Assembly: GCA_022316685.1 (NCBI GenBank)
Contig: JAKJHU010001570.1
Span: 1-64,000, forward strand
Origin: Progne subis subis
Taxonomy: Eukaryota > Chordata > Aves > Passeriformes > Hirundinidae
Direction: 5' to 3'
DNA length: 64,000 nucleotides
Positions 46,523-58,193 of the stretch are shown here, in pieces. The translations under genes and the position numbers were made by a program. Positions within the stretch are counted from its first letter, which is position 1. Each line of letters opens with the position of its first letter. Below the pieces are notes generated by a model. That model saw only the letters and a list, made by a program, of their open reading frames with translations, searched no databases and was not told the DNA's origin.

Positions 46523-47175
46523 TGTTGGAGTCCAGGGCATTCATTTGGCTGCCCTGGAGGGTCAGACACCTGGACAGGGGGGTCTGGGACCCTGGCCCAG
46601 AGCCCAGAAGGACATTGGCTTTGATCTCAGTCCATGGGAAAAGCTTCCTGCACTGCGGGAAGGATTGCAAGCCACAAGAGTGTGAAAGATAGTAGTTTAG
46701 CTTATCACAGGGTGAGAAAACAGTAGATTTGGGTTTTTAGTATAGAAGTGAATGGGAGCAAGATGGAGGATTTGGGGCATTGTCTCCTGCTTCTTCTTTC
46801 TTCTTCCCTCACTCCATTTTCTGCAGTGATGGTGGCACAAAGTAGTTTCAAGAGATTGGGTCAACGTAGGGGTGACCTTTTTAGTATAAGTGATAGGTAT
46901 TGGCAAATAATGATAAATAGAGAACATGTAGCAATTAGTATAAAAGATAGCGACAGCCCAGTCCGGGAGGAGTCGGGGAGTCACCAGATGCCTGGGCAGC
47001 TGCACAGACCTTTGTTAGGCACTGAGAAAATTGTAAGATAAGAAACAATAAACAAAGCATGCAACCTTGAAAAATCAGAACCTGAAGACTCCATTTCTTT
47101 CTTGTGTCTGGCTCAGAGCTTTGTAGAAGGCAAAAAGACTCTAAACCCACCTGAATCTCAGAACAAAAACCGAGA
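46523..47175 (+). mobile_element. Solo ERVK-A-type LTR
   Basis: 653 bp, TGTTGGAGTCC to AACCGAGA, flanked by a perfect 6-bp duplication CACTGG (46517-46522, 47176-47181). It carries a canonical AATAAA (about 47048). It is inserted between NC and protease of the class I element. Confidence 0.93.
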
Positions 47176-47181
47176 CACTGG

Positions 47182-49519
47182 TTAAGATACAGATAGGGAA
47201 CGGTAAAGAAGTTGATACAAGGGTCACATTTTTGGTTTTAAATCAAGCTTTAATGCCTAAAAGTGAAAAACATATCCAGGTAATGGGAGCCACAGGCCAA
47301 ACAGAGAATGCCTTTTCCTTAAAACTGTTAGAATACAAAACTGGGAAAAGGATGGGAATACATCAATTCCTCTTTCTGCCAAATTCACCTAAATCCTTAT
47401 TAGGCAGGGATCTCCTTGAAAATTTAGTGGCAACAATTGAGTTTAGAGGGGGAAAAATGAGATTTAAAGTACCTGAAGGCAAATTGGTTTTAGTATTAAG
47501 ATTGGCAATTGATACAGGACCAGCAAACAACAGTAACTATTTGGAGGAAATAATGGATCAGATATACCCAGGGGTATGAAATACTGATGCTCCTGGGAGA
47601 TCAAAATTGGCTGACCCTATTAAGATTGAATTACAGGCAGGAGCCAAACCAGTGGTTAGGAGACAATACCCCTGGAGAACAGAGAACAGAAAAGGAACTG
47701 AAACAATTATTAGCAAATTTTTGACAGTAGGATTGTTGAAAGAATGTGCATCCAAATTTAATACTCCTATACTACCAGTGAAAAAAACCTAATGGAACTA
47801 ATAGATTAATGCAAGATTTGCAAGCAGTCAATGGGATTGTTAAAAGTATCCACCCAGTGCTTGCAAATCCCTACACTTTGCTAACAAAACTCTGAGATTT
47901 TGTTTGGTTCACAGTGATAGATCTCAAAGATGTTTTCTTCCACCTGCCACTTGCAAAAGAAAGTCAAAACATTTATGCTGTTGAATGGGATAACCCTAGC
48001 ACAGACAAGAAAAACCAGTTTACCTGAATGGTGTTACCTCAGGGGTTCAAAAACAGTCCCACAATTTTTAAGAATCAATTGGCCAAAGAATTGGAACAAT
48101 TGCAGTCTCCCCCTGGGGAGGGAACACTCCCACAATATGTAGATGATCTACTAATTGCTACAAAAACTATCCAAGAGTGCCTTGTATGGACAATAAGTCT
48201 GTTGAATTTTCTTGGACTAAATGGTTATTGAGTGTCTCAACAGAAAGCTCAGTTGGTGCAACAACAGGTGACCTATCTCTGATATGAAGTCTCTGGAGGA
48301 CAATGATCCCTGGGAACTGCATGAAAGGAGGCAATCTGCCAAACACCTAAGCCACAAACTGTAAGAGAGCTACGCACTTTTCTTGGAATTACAGGTTGGT
48401 GCTGGTTGTGGATATGCAACTATGGACTGACTGTGAAACGTTTATACAAACTTGCGAAAGTTTCTAAAAATATTGTGGTGTAGACCCCTGAAATAAATCA
48501 CGCCTTTGAAGAGTTAAAGTGCAAGCTCATGAGGGCCCTGGCCTTGGGACTTCCTGATGTGAATAAACCATTTCAGTTATTCTCACATGAGAGACAAGGA
48601 ATACCCTTAGGGGTTCTGGCACAATACCTAGGTCCTTACAAAAGGGCAGTAGCCTATTTTTCTAAATAACTTGATACTGTGAGCTAAGGCTGGCCTGCCT
48701 GCCTTAGGGCAGTAGCAGCAGTGATTGTGAACATTGATAAAGCAAGGAAGTTTACACTAGGACAAAAAGATGACTGTCTTAGTGTCACACCATTTTCAGC
48801 CATTTTAGAATAGAAAGGAAACCATTGGCTTTATCCTTCAAGGTTCCTAAAATAGTAAGCAGTCCTGGCCGAATCTGATGATATTGAAATTCAAGTGAAC
48901 AATATCATTAACCCTGCCTCTTCTCTGCAAGGAAAGTCCGAAGCTGAACCGGTAGTACATGATTGCCTAGAGACCATCAAAGCTGTGTACTTCAGCTGCC
49001 CAGATCTAAAGGAGGAGCCACTCCCAGATGCCATGAACTGGTTCACTGATGTCAGCAGTTTTGTGAGACAGGGAGTGAAAGGGCGGGGTACACTGTGACT
49101 ACAGTCTCAGAGGTAATCGAGTCAAACCCGTTACCAGCACAAAAGGCTGAGCTCATAGCCCTCACTCGAGCATTAGAATTAGCACAAGGAAAGAAAGTTA
49201 CTATTTGGACTGATTCCAAATATGCTTATGGAATTGTTCATGCCCACAGAGCCATATGGAGAGAAAGAGGACTCCTGACTGCACAAAAGAAGATCGTCAA
49301 ATATGCAACCGAAATTCTCAGGCTCCTTGAGGTGGTGAAACTCCCATTGCAAGTGGCAATTATACATTGCCGAGGGCACTCTAAAGGTAACATCCTTCCA
49401 GAAACAGGTAACAAATTTGCAGATTATGAAGCTAAAATCGTTGCTAAAAGAAATGAACCAATTGTGGCAGCTTTAATACTTACTGTAGTATCAACTAACC
49501 AGCCTGTAAAATACCAACC
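47182..49519 (+). pseudogene. pol: Class I pol part 1 (protease, RT, RNase H)
   Basis: Protease text is open at 47232-47579, but the catalytic DTGA is replaced by DTRV (about 47215-47226). RT follows with stops and frameshifts: LKDVFFHLPL near 47925, LPQGFKNSP near 48030, and YVDD at 48136-48147, typical of gammaretroviruses. The connection region is heavily decayed. RNase H is partly open at 49095-49519, with TDSKYAYG near 49208. It is an old inactive copy of the gamma-like pol. Confidence 0.86.
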
Positions 49520-49898
49520 TGTCACCCTGGTTTTTATGAGTTTTTTAAAGCCTTTTGATTGTTCATAAAATGGAGTCAGACTTTTTAGCTACTGTACAAT
49601 ATTAGGAACAGTTTCTACCCTTTTGTCACACATGTAACATAAACAAATCCTTTTCTTTTCATTCTCTGTCCTTTGTTTGCATATTTCTAACCTGAAAACA
49701 ATTGTAACTGACAGTTGGTCTGGCCATTCGTCTAGGAGGTGAAAACTCCAGAAACCAATCCACAGCCAGACCCACAAATGTATAAAAAGTAAGAAATAAA
49801 CAGGCAGAGGGGTTCTCGGCCTTGGCTCTCTCGGAGGAACAACTCTGCCCTGCAAAATCTCTCGTCTCCGTGTGATTGCTTTGCGTATCCCGATCACA
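49520..49898 (+). mobile_element. Solo ERVK LTR (subfamily 2)
   Basis: TGTCACCCTGG to CCCGATCACA, 379 bp, with a near-perfect 6-bp duplication (CCAACC before, CTAACC after). It is a plus-strand copy of the family at 11345-11745 and splits the class I pol between RNase H and integrase. Confidence 0.88.
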
Positions 49899-50960
49899 CT
49901 AACCCTCTGATTATAAATGGATTAATGAAACTAAAGGAAAACTTTTAGAGAATGGTTGAGGACAATTAGAAACAAGTAAACTAAAAAACCAGAAAAGTTA
50001 ATGCGACATTATGCAAAATCTTAACATGATAAGACCCACTGGGGAATAGAACCCTTACACCAATACCTAAGGGAACAAATTGCAGGCCTAGGCTTGCAAG
50101 ACATTGTTAATGAAGTAACATCACAATGTGTGACTTGTTCAAAGAATAATCCAAATACAACAGTTAGGCTAGAACAAGGGATTATTAGCAGAAGAGCTTT
50201 TCCTGGAGACCTGTGGCAGATAGACTTTTCTGAACTCCCAAGAAAGGGTTTTTTTCGATATTTGCTGATACTTACTGATAACTTTCTCTGGGTGGCCAGA
50301 AGCATTCCCTTGTAGGACAAATAAAGCCAGAGAAGAAATAAAAGTACTGTTGAATGACACCATACCTAGATTTGGTATACCTAGGGAAATATCCTCTGAT
50401 AGAGGATCACATTTTTGTGCACAATTTGTACAAGCTCTCAGCAAGGCCTTGGGAATTGAGTGACAACTCCATACTCCTTGCAAGCCACAAGCTAGTGGTC
50501 AAGTAGAGAAAATGAACCACATTCTTAAACAACAAAGAGCTAAGATCTGTCAAGAGACAAATTTGTACTTGTACCAGGCATTACCCATTGCCCTTATCAA
50601 AATCAGGATAAAGCCATGGTCAAAAGAAAAGCCCATTTGAAATTTTGTATGGTTAACCTCATGGGATAAATGCCACTCATGATGAAAACCTGACCCAGGT
50701 TGTTAATCAATATATTTATGAATACTTAAACACCATTAACACTCAGTTGCATCAGAAGTATAACACTGTATTTGAAAACCAACCTAAGCAATCAGATCAT
50801 AAATTGCACACAATTGATCCTGGTGACTGGGTTTATGTCAAGAATTTTTCAGATGATCCTCTACAGGAGAAGTTGGATGGACTTTTTCAAGTCCTCCTGA
50901 CAACCTTCACTGCAATTCATGTGAGAGAAAAAACTACTTGGATTCACTATACCTGAGGGA
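49899..50960 (+). pseudogene. pol: Class I pol part 2 (integrase)
   Basis: The zinc-binding half CVTC is at about 50130. Core aspartates lie in WQIDFSE (about 50215) and SSDRG (about 50395), and the glutamate lies in SGQVEKMNH (about 50493). C-terminal text at 50747-50956 is open. Stops and frame changes fall near 50310, 50460 and 50640. The order and spacing fit a gamma-like integrase. Confidence 0.82.
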
Positions 50961-51039
50961 AGAAATCTCCTGTTGCACCTTGGACAGTAACAACCATTGA
51001 TACCGAACTGAAGCTGAAACTCAGTCATAAATCATTAAT

Positions 51040-51363
51040 ACTTTGTTATGCTTTGTTGCTTTTTGGCAGATTGTAGCAACTTCTAATGTAAATAAGTATG
51101 TAGCTCTGCTTGAGGCTATAGCTAATCATACTGGAATAAGAGATTGTTGGCTGTGTGGAGAGGTACAACAATTACACTTACCATTGTTAGGGGTACCCTC
51201 TAGTAATTGGACTGAATTAACCCCATATACCTTGTTTAATAGTACACAATGCAAACAAATAGGTTCATTATTTGTTTGCAAGGCATACTAACAATTCCAA
51301 CATGAGCATCACAACTAGCTGTGATTTGCCAGATGGCTTTTGGTAGTTGTGTGAAAATAGAAG
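51040..51363 (+). pseudogene. env: Class I env SU remnant
   Basis: The open part 51043-51291 has a CWLCG motif at about 51151-51165, the gammaretroviral SU disulfide motif, and Asn-x-Thr/Ser sequons (NHT, NWT, NST). Most of SU is deleted: the text passes from a short N-terminal piece into a stop at about 51289 and then to a solo LTR. Env overlap with the end of pol is not preserved. Confidence 0.65.
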
Positions 51364-51368
51364 TATTT

Positions 51369-51618
51369 TGTAATGGTTTCACGTTCGCCAAATTCTGTTT
51401 GCTAAATTTAGTGTAGTGGTTTGAGTGCTTACTCCTTTCCCTCTGTGAGATAGGATCAGGAGAAAAGCAAAGCAGGCCTAAACTTAAAGGTACAAAGATA
51501 GGTTTATTAACACACACTAAAAGAAGGTACAGGTACACTTAAAGGTACACGACATAATATCCAACCTAAACAGAACAGGCAGCTGGGGATACAAGCATCA
51601 TAAAGTCACCCTAGGACA
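51369..51618 (-). mobile_element. Short solo ERVL-type LTR in env
   Basis: 250 bp, in plus coordinates TGTAATGGTTTCACG to CCCTAGGACA, with a perfect 5-bp duplication TATTT (51364-51368, 51619-51623). Its minus-strand start matches the U3 of the ERVL-C LTR, while its other end matches the unit at 12154. AATAAA in minus sense is near 51503. Confidence 0.87.
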
Positions 51619-51623
51619 TATTT

Positions 51624-51962
51624 CTAAACCATATGATATTAGATATGATCACAGCACAAATGGGAGTAGTCTGTACATTGATAAATATCAGTTGTTGTAC
51701 TTACATAGATCAATCAGGGCAAATAACAACAGCTATATATGCAATCTGAGAACATGCAAAGATAGTCCATGAAGTAGCAAAGGATGACACATCTTGCTCC
51801 ACTCACTTATGGGAGACACATCTTGACTCCCTAATCTAAATTGGTTGAAACAATTATTTATGGGAATCTTGTTATTAGGAATAATTATTTTGTATACATG
51901 CATATTTAGCCAGTGCTTTTTGTGGTGCTGTCAGTGAACCACAATGTCTTATGATGATTGGA
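51624..51962 (+). pseudogene. env: Class I env TM remnant
   Basis: The CX6CC disulfide motif of gamma-type TM is readable at 51672-51698. About 150 bases later there is a membrane-spanning stretch with LFMGILLLGIIILYT (about 51858-51900) and a Cys-rich tail. Stops occur at about 51747, 51836 and in the tail. The fusion peptide and most of the heptad region are missing. It cannot make a protein. Confidence 0.72.
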
Positions 51963-52064
51963 AGAGATATAAATTGAGACATAGAGTAGAAAGAACACGT
52001 TTCTGGAGAATAAATACACAACAATTTGTGAAAGAATTCACAGAAGTAAAAAGAAAGGGAGGGA

Positions 52065-52632
52065 TTGAATCCTAAGTGGTATGTAACAAAAGGTTAACCA
52101 CAAGTAACATTGTAACAAGATGTACAGGTAAAGCAAGCAAGATAGCAGAAGAGGCAAGATAGCAAAGCCAGTGAGATAACATGCACCATCAAAAGAAAGA
52201 CAGCAAGTTTTACTGGAACTGGCAAACTGCAAAATTAGCTAAAAACAAGTTAGACTGAAAAACAAGAAGCACCATGCATGCACTGAAGATAGAGGCAAAA
52301 AGCTCAAATGTGAGGAAGACTACAAAAGTCTTCATCAAATGACCACCAGAAGGCTGAGGACTACCACAGAAGGAACTGAAGCCTGTGCAAAAGCAACAGT
52401 CGTAAAACCATGACACAGATTTATGCAAATATGAGTATGCCAATGATATGTTGTAATCGTGACATTGCGTGGAAGGACTTTTAAAATGGAACTACAGGCT
52501 TAAGAACACTGAGTGAGTTTTTGATGGAAAGATCCCACTCACTCCCAGCTCTAATAAACATATACGTGCTCTATAGCTGTCTGACTATAGTTTTATTTTC
52601 TTGCCCAGTTTTGGGCTTCAAAAAGCAACACC
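52065..52632 (+). repeat. Class I 3' LTR (plus-strand provirus)
   Basis: A polypurine tract AAAAAGAAAGGGAGGGAT (52047-52064) precedes TGAATCC. AATAAA lies at 52553-52558. The end is placed near AAGCAACA at about 52632 by the CA rule, without a partner LTR to check against. Confidence 0.55.
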
Positions 52633-53463
52633 AAACATTCACAAAGCAGAAGTCTTCTGTACATTCCCTGGGAATGTGTGGGGCTTTGTCCCCAAAGTTG
52701 GCACACCTGCTTTGTGGTTTCTCTGCCAGGAGTTGAGAGAAAGGACTCTGTGCACACTATCGTCATTTTGGTGGTAAGTTACATTGGCTCCTAATCAACA
52801 CTATTTCTTTGGTAGCTTTAATATAGGTACCTTGATGTCATGCAGTGTTTTATGTCATCTACTAAGTAGTTCTTTCTGGTTTATACTGTGTAGTAAGTAC
52901 CTCTGTTAAAGGCCTATTTTTCTGTTGCCTCCTGTTTATTCAATAAATAACTCATTTTATAATAGACCTAATCTGCCATTCTTAGAACTTGCGGGCTGGA
53001 GTGATTTTAGGTGTGGGCCACATAAATTTAAGCTGCTGCCAAAAATCTGAGGCTAAGGTAGGGCTTGTCTGAAGCTCCCATTCTATCCGTAACAGATGGG
53101 ACCCTTCACAGATGCCTATGTGTGGGAAGACAAAGGGAAAAGATGGTGGCAGCCCTCCACCCCTCTTATCTCTCTGGGGGCAGCAGCTCTGTCAAGAAAG
53201 GTCGCCGAAACACTCCGGCACCGTGCCGGGAGCTCAGTCAAGGGCTAGAACTCATGAAGGGACTTCACCTTCCCTCATCAGAAGCAGCAGGCATCTAGCT
53301 GGGATGACTCCGTGCTTTCTTGTTTTGGTCAGGTGCTACTGATGGGCTGGGGCTACTCAGACTCAAGTGGGGCCCCTCCACTCAGCTCAATGCCACAACT
53401 GCAGACAGACACTCCTAGAATTTGCTCCAAGGAAGTCCAGGACTGAGAAACACACCTTCTTGG
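52633..53463. other. Non-coding stretch with another polyadenylation signal
   Basis: AATAAATAA at about 52940 in a T-rich setting could be a second, older LTR end. No gene is seen; short open frames at 53065-53342 show no homology I know. Confidence 0.4.
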
Positions 53464-54049
53464 TGTTATAAATACATATTATATTGCTGGCTTTTTGCAA
53501 ATATTAAGATGAATGCTATATGTATAATGTTAAAATAACTTTGCTTTTATTTCTGCTATTAACAAAAACTTAGACATGGTAGTAGTGTTAGCTGATATAG
53601 TTATGAGTGAACTGTCTGTTTGGTCAGGATAACATTCAGTGAACATGTGATGAGGACCCTGCTATTGATATGCCAACTATCAGCATCTGCCATCTGAAAA
53701 AAGTATTGACCAAGGCCCAAACTGGAAGTGATAAAAAGAACAGATCAAAACCACAGCCAGGAAGCACGCATGCTCTAAAAAGGCGGATACGAGGAGGTGC
53801 CATGCAAAATAGTTCCTGGAATATGTAAACTAGTTTATAGGGAAGTATGAATATGCATAAGGGACTATGAATATGCAACAGGCTGATGTAATGGAAAATG
53901 TATTTAAGGGGCATCTCCAAAGATAAGTGTGCTCTTGGATAAATGCCAAGCACCCAGCTGTTTTAACCCTTTGCTTTATTTCTGTCTCCTATTGTCTTTT
54001 TATTAAACTTTTTTAATTTTACCAGGAAAGTGAATGTCTTTTTTCACAG
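53464..54049 (+). repeat. LTR related to the solo LTR at 59327
   Basis: It starts TGTTATAAATACATATTATAT and ends TTTTTTCACA. It shares blocks with 59327-59877: ACATATTATAT at the start, TATGAATAT-CAACAGGCT, and a late TATTAAAC. ATTAAA near 54001 may be the polyadenylation signal. Matching target duplications are not seen, so the edges are approximate. Confidence 0.55.
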
Positions 54050-54285
54050 TGAAAAAAAAAAAAAAAAAAAAAAAAAAAAGAAACAAAACCAAAAGAAAGA
54101 CAAAGCAAAAGCCTCCACCTGTGCTGCCTCAGCTCTGGCCTGGCAAGAGCGAAAAGCAAAAGCCAAAGAGGCAAGAGAGAAACAAAAACAAAAAAAAGGA
54201 GCCTCTGCCTTGGGCAAAAGCCACGTGGCCAGAGAGAGCTCTGCTTGGGGGAGCTGGCTTTAAAAAAGGGACCAGCAACCCTGGC
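54050..54285. other. A-run and Lys-codon-rich sequence
   Basis: A run of about 28 A at 54052-54079 is followed by purine-rich sequence rich in AAA/AAG. It may be the leader of the element ending at 54049 or a poly(A)-type tail. I see no gene. Confidence 0.35.
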
Positions 54286-54472
54286 TGTTGGAGTCCAGGG
54301 CATTCCTTTGGCTGCCCTGGAGGGTCAGAGACCTGGACAGGGGGGTCTGGGACCCCGGCCCAGAGCTCAGAGGGACACTGGCTTTGATCTCAGTCCATGG
54401 GAAAGATTTCCTGCACTGTGGGAGGGATTACAGGCCACAAGAGTGTGAAAGATAGTAGTTTAGCCTAACACA

Positions 54473-54765
54473 TGCTGCCTCCGCTGAGGCGTAGCGACCT
54501 GGTTCGGGAACGACACGGCAGCCACAGCCAGGCTGCTCGGGCCACCAGCTCACAGACACCAGTGTGGTGGACGGCTAATGGCGTTTATTAACTGGTTACA
54601 TGGGGTTATAAAACCTCTGTTTGCTACATCACATCCGTCTGCTTACATTACAAGTTAGGTGTTGCTTACCTTATCAAGAACACTAACCAACTAAGTATTG
54701 AGGGAGGGGTTCTGTCTGCCCGTACAACGCGATATCTTCCGACCGCCTGTCCCTAATCTCCCACA
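54473..54765 (-). repeat. Alpha-like element 3' LTR
   Basis: In plus coordinates it runs TGCTGCCTCCGC to ATCTCCCACA. A minus-strand TATA-like TTTTATAACC lies near 54610. Confidence 0.9.
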
Positions 54766-54929
54766 TTTCCCCCCCCTCCCATGACTAAGTAAAAAAGTAT
54801 AAAAGTATCAATGTTATAAAAGTATAAAAGTATAAATGTTATAAAAATATAAATGTCATAAAAATGCAAAAGCTGTTAAAGTTAGTATAATAGGATACAA
54901 AAGTGGTATAAAATGTTAGTAACAAGTGC

Positions 54930-55660
54930 ACTTCATGGTAATTGCAGGCGTTCGACAAATAGGACGTTAACTTTTTCTAAACGGCTTCTAACAAACGACA
55001 CTAACTTGTTCAAAATGCAAGGCCCAAAAATCAATACCAAGAGTATTATGGTGAGAGGACCTATTAGGGTGGAAACAAGGGTGGCCAGCCATGGGGACTG
55101 ATTGAACCATGACTCGAACCATCCTCATTGGGCCTCTCTCTCTCTCTTTCTCTGGGCCAGTCTTTCTCTCAGTTCAGCCATGGAGTCTCGCACGACTCCA
55201 GTATGGTCTGCATAAAAACAGCATTCCTCTCTCAAGGCGGCACACAGGCCTCCTTGCTGCATGAGCAAGAGGTCCAGTCCTCGCCTGTTCTGCAGGACGA
55301 CTTCTGAAAGCGAGGAGATAGATCTTTCCAGAGAGGAGATGGATTTTTCAATTCTCAGTAAGTCTTCGTCAATTGTCATTTGCAGCTGAGAAAGTCTTTG
55401 ATGTTGGGTCACAAGAGCTGAAACACCTGTGGCTGTACCGGCAGCTCCTAGGCCAAGGAGCATTGCAATGGTTATACCTGTTACTACTTCTCTTTTGTGG
55501 AGCTGGATGGTTTCCTCTAAAAAGCGATACATTTCTTCTTCTTGGTGATACAGGACTCTAGGAACAATCAGAACTTGGACACAAAAGTCAGCAAGGTTAT
55601 TGAATTTGCTAAGGTACACACAGGGGATTATTCCGCTTTGTTGACAGACCCACATTCCTG
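54930..55660 (-). pseudogene. env: Env TM with CX6CC (alpha-like element)
   Basis: The frame 55125-55655 holds a short SU end, a hydrophobic Ala/Gly-rich fusion-peptide-like stretch (about 55435-55500), a leucine heptad region and a disulfide motif CX6CC at 55218-55244, the gamma-type TM signature. A TGA stop at about 55122-55127 separates this from a membrane-spanning segment readable at about 54990-55100. The N-terminal SU is deleted, so it is not a working glycoprotein. Confidence 0.82.
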
Positions 55661-55695
55661 ATAGGAACGGAACTGCCCACTTATCAGTCTTTTCA

Positions 55696-57300
55696 CTAGG
55701 TTGGCATCACCTCGTGGGCCCGTAGGCCCTCGGCTTGTGCCTGGGGGGTGATCATGGTTGGGTCTGTGCCCATGAGCCGTTGCAGGCTGGAGCCGTGTAG
55801 CGGATGATCTGCACCAGTGACCAGAGCTAGTTCCTTTGCACAATTGTCCTCCCACTCTTGTTTAAAAACTATCATCCCTGCCCCATCAAAAATCAATCTG
55901 CAGGTTTGCTTTATGTCAAATGGGAGCATGTCATCCCCTCCAAAAACACTATCAATGAGAGTAGAAACCATTGCTGAATTGATCCCTCTATCAGTGATTG
56001 CTTTAACAATTGCTTGTACATCCTTAGGATTTACCGGTGAGTATGTTCTCTGGTTTCCGCCTGCCCCCCCCACTCGGACTGGGAAAGCCAGTGTGGCCGA
56101 TGGACCCCAGTCGGCACAGGCAATTTTTATTTTCCTCCAGTCTGTGAGAGGAGTTCGTTCTTTTTCTGACTTCCCCTCAACCCGAGTAGAAACATTGTTG
56201 TTACTGATTTTGTATACTGTTACTTCTCTGTCGGAGTCGGAGCCAGAGCCGGCAGCAGAGGACTGGCTGTCCCAGTCCCAGCTAGAGTCCGATTCAGAGC
56301 CGGAAGTCGACTGACTGGCTGCTTCCGGGCTCCGGAGCCTTTTGGTCGGGCTCCGACCTCGCCCCTTTCTCTCAGGGCTGGGCCATCCCTTCCCTCTGGG
56401 CCCCCGCCCCTTTCCCTCAGGGCTGGGCTGTCCCTTCCCCCTGAGCCCCTGCCCCTTTCTCTCAGGGCTGGGCCGTCCTTTGCACCTGTGCTCCCCCCGC
56501 CTCCTGCTGTGGGAGCCTCTCGCCTTAGAAAAACGTGCTTTTTGGCAAAGATTAGCTTCAGTTATCTCTTTGAGCTCTTTTCCCTTTTTCTGCTCGCGTG
56601 CCCCCTCGTTAGCTAACAAGCTCTCTTCGTTTTCATTGGCAACGAGCCCACTATCTAAATGACCTTCTTTGTTTTCTGTCCCGCTTTCCCTCTCGGATTC
56701 AGCGCTATCTTGAGGCGCATAAGGTGGGGGTCCCTCCCCCGCTTTTCCAGCATTCCTAGCTTCTTCAGCTAGATTGTTGTAAAATGACTGCATCTCTTTT
56801 ATCGCCTCAGCGAGTGACCTTGAGTTTGGAGGCTCTGAAACGAGCTCTTGCTCCTCCGAGCCTCTGCACTCCGCAGAACTAACCCCATCAACACTCTGCA
56901 CATTATCACTAATTTTCAGACTGCATTCTTTTACACTCTGAAAATTCTCAACAACAGTTCCCTCTGAGAAAGTTTGCGTCGCTGCCGCGATACCCAATTG
57001 AGGAGAAATCTTTAAACAATTTCGGGCAGCTTTCCATGTTTCTTGCTCATGTAGAGCCTTCTGTAAAGCTTCCACGACCCTTCCCCATGCCTTAAGATTT
57101 TTCCCTGAGCCAGAAGACATTGTGTCTTCAGCAAGAGCCTTAGTGCATTGATCCCAAACATCTGGGTGGAGGATATCCACCGGTCTATCAATAATACTAA
57201 GTTCCAAAAGCCTCGTCACTGCGAGGGTAAAATCTTTTGCTTTACAATCAATTCCCCACTGCTTATGAATCTGAGATACGACCTTCATGAGGGCTTCCAT
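55696..57300 (-). CDS. gag: Alpha-like Gag, truncated before NC
   Basis: It is open for 534 codons from ATG 57298-57300 (MEALMKVVS). The first 90 residues resemble alpharetroviral matrix. A PPPYAP late-domain motif lies at about 56712-56729. A basic tract of repeated GKG-PSPERKG units (about 56355-56500) and a Ser/Asp-rich stretch follow. The capsid then begins around residue 340 and ends near 55700. No zinc knuckle or protease follows; a stop lies at the deletion junction. The frame is intact up to there, so a shortened Gag could in principle be made from the young LTR. Confidence 0.8.
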   Translation of the reverse strand: MEALMKVVSQIHKQWGIDCKAKDFTLAVTRLLELSIIDRPVDILHPDVWDQCTKALAEDTMSSGSGKNLKAWGRVVEALQKALHEQETWKAARNCLKISPQLGIAAATQTFSEGTVVENFQSVKECSLKISDNVQSVDGVSSAECRGSEEQELVSEPPNSRSLAEAIKEMQSFYNNLAEEARNAGKAGEGPPPYAPQDSAESERESGTENKEGHLDSGLVANENEESLLANEGAREQKKGKELKEITEANLCQKARFSKARGSHSRRRGEHRCKGRPSPERKGQGLRGKGQPSPEGKGRGPRGKGWPSPERKGRGRSPTKRLRSPEAASQSTSGSESDSSWDWDSQSSAAGSGSDSDREVTVYKISNNNVSTRVEGKSEKERTPLTDWRKIKIACADWGPSATLAFPVRVGGAGGNQRTYSPVNPKDVQAIVKAITDRGINSAMVSTLIDSVFGGDDMLPFDIKQTCRLIFDGAGMIVFKQEWEDNCAKELALVTGADHPLHGSSLQRLMGTDPTMITPQAQAEGLRAHEVMPT

Positions 57301-57417
57301 CCTCCTCACGGGTCCTGGGGCGTCCCCCTCGCCGAGCTGGCCCGCCGCTCGGCCGTCGTTCACCCGTCCAGGCGACTCCCGATCTCCCGGGCGACTCCCG
57401 GGGGTTTCGGCACCACT

Positions 57418-57710
57418 TGCTGCCTCCGCTGAGGCGTAGCGACCTGGTTCGGGAACGACACGGCAGCCACAGCCAGGCTGCTCGGGCCACCAGCTCACAG
57501 ACACCAGTGTGGTGGACGGCTAATGGCGTTTATTAACTGGTTACATGGGGTTATAAAACCTCTGTTTGCTACATCACATCCGTCTGCTTACGTTACAAGT
57601 TAGGTGTTGCTTACCTTATCAAGGACACTAACCAACTAAGTATTGAGGGAGGGGTTCTGTCTGCCCGTACAACGCGATATCTTCCGACCGCCTGTCCCTA
57701 ATCTCCCACA
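57418..57710 (-). repeat. Alpha-like element 5' LTR
   Basis: 293 bp, same ends as the 3' LTR; two single-base differences were seen (near 57592 and 57623). Confidence 0.92.
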
Positions 57711-58193
57711 AACACAGGGTGAAAAAACAGTAAATTTAGGTTTCTAGCATTGAAGTGAATGGGGGCAAGATGGAGGATTTGGGGCGTTGTCTCCTGCTTC
57801 TTCTTTCTTCTTCCCTCACTCCATTTCAGCTGTGACGGTGGCACAAAGTAGTTCAAAGAGATTGGGTCAGAGTAGAGATGACCTGTTTAGTATAAGTGAT
57901 AGACATTGGCAAGTAATGATAAATAAAGAATACGTAGCAATTAGTATAAAAGATAACGACTGCCCAGCGCGGGGAGAGACAGAGTCGGAGTCGGGTAGTC
58001 GCCAGATGCCCGAGCAGCTGCAAACATCTTTGTGGGGCACTGAGAAAATTGTAAGATAAGAAGAATAAACAAAGCATGCAACCTTGAAAAATCAGAACCT
58101 GAAGACTCCGTCTCTTTCATCCGTTTGGCACAGAGCTTTGCAGAGGGCAAAAAGACTCTAAAACCACCTGAATGTCGGGGAAAGACCCCAACA

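Larger units (their letters stand above)
54473..57710 (-). mobile_element. Young alpha-like element, pol deleted, gamma-type env TM
   Basis: LTRs of 293 bp at 57418-57710 (5') and 54473-54765 (3') differ at two positions by eye. A perfect 6-bp duplication AACACA (54467-54472, 57711-57716) marks its entry into an ERVK LTR. Inside are a primer site (TGGTGCCGAAACCCCC, about 57400-57415), a gag, part of env, and a G-rich polypurine tract (about 54766-54783). NC, pol and most of SU are missing, with the junction near 55660-55695. The alpha-type gag with gamma-type env points to a recombinant lineage like ones described in songbirds. Confidence 0.88.
54286..58193 (+). mobile_element. Solo ERVK-A-type LTR split by an alpha-like element
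   Basis: The LTR starts TGTTGGAGTCC at 54286 and breaks at 54472. It resumes at 57717 and ends CCCCAACA at 58193. Removing the inner element with its duplicated AACACA restores a normal LTR of about 660 bp. Near-matching 6-bp flanks (CCTGGC before, TCTGGC after) suggest a target duplication. Confidence 0.85.

Noticed and set aside
54050..54080. A-run as the tail of a SINE or processed transcript
   Set aside because: No SINE body or exon structure precedes it; an LTR-like end does. I leave it unassigned.
55817..56662. Plus-strand open frames opposite the alpha-like gag
   Set aside because: They are antisense shadows of a real Gag with biased codons (Ser/Pro repeats).
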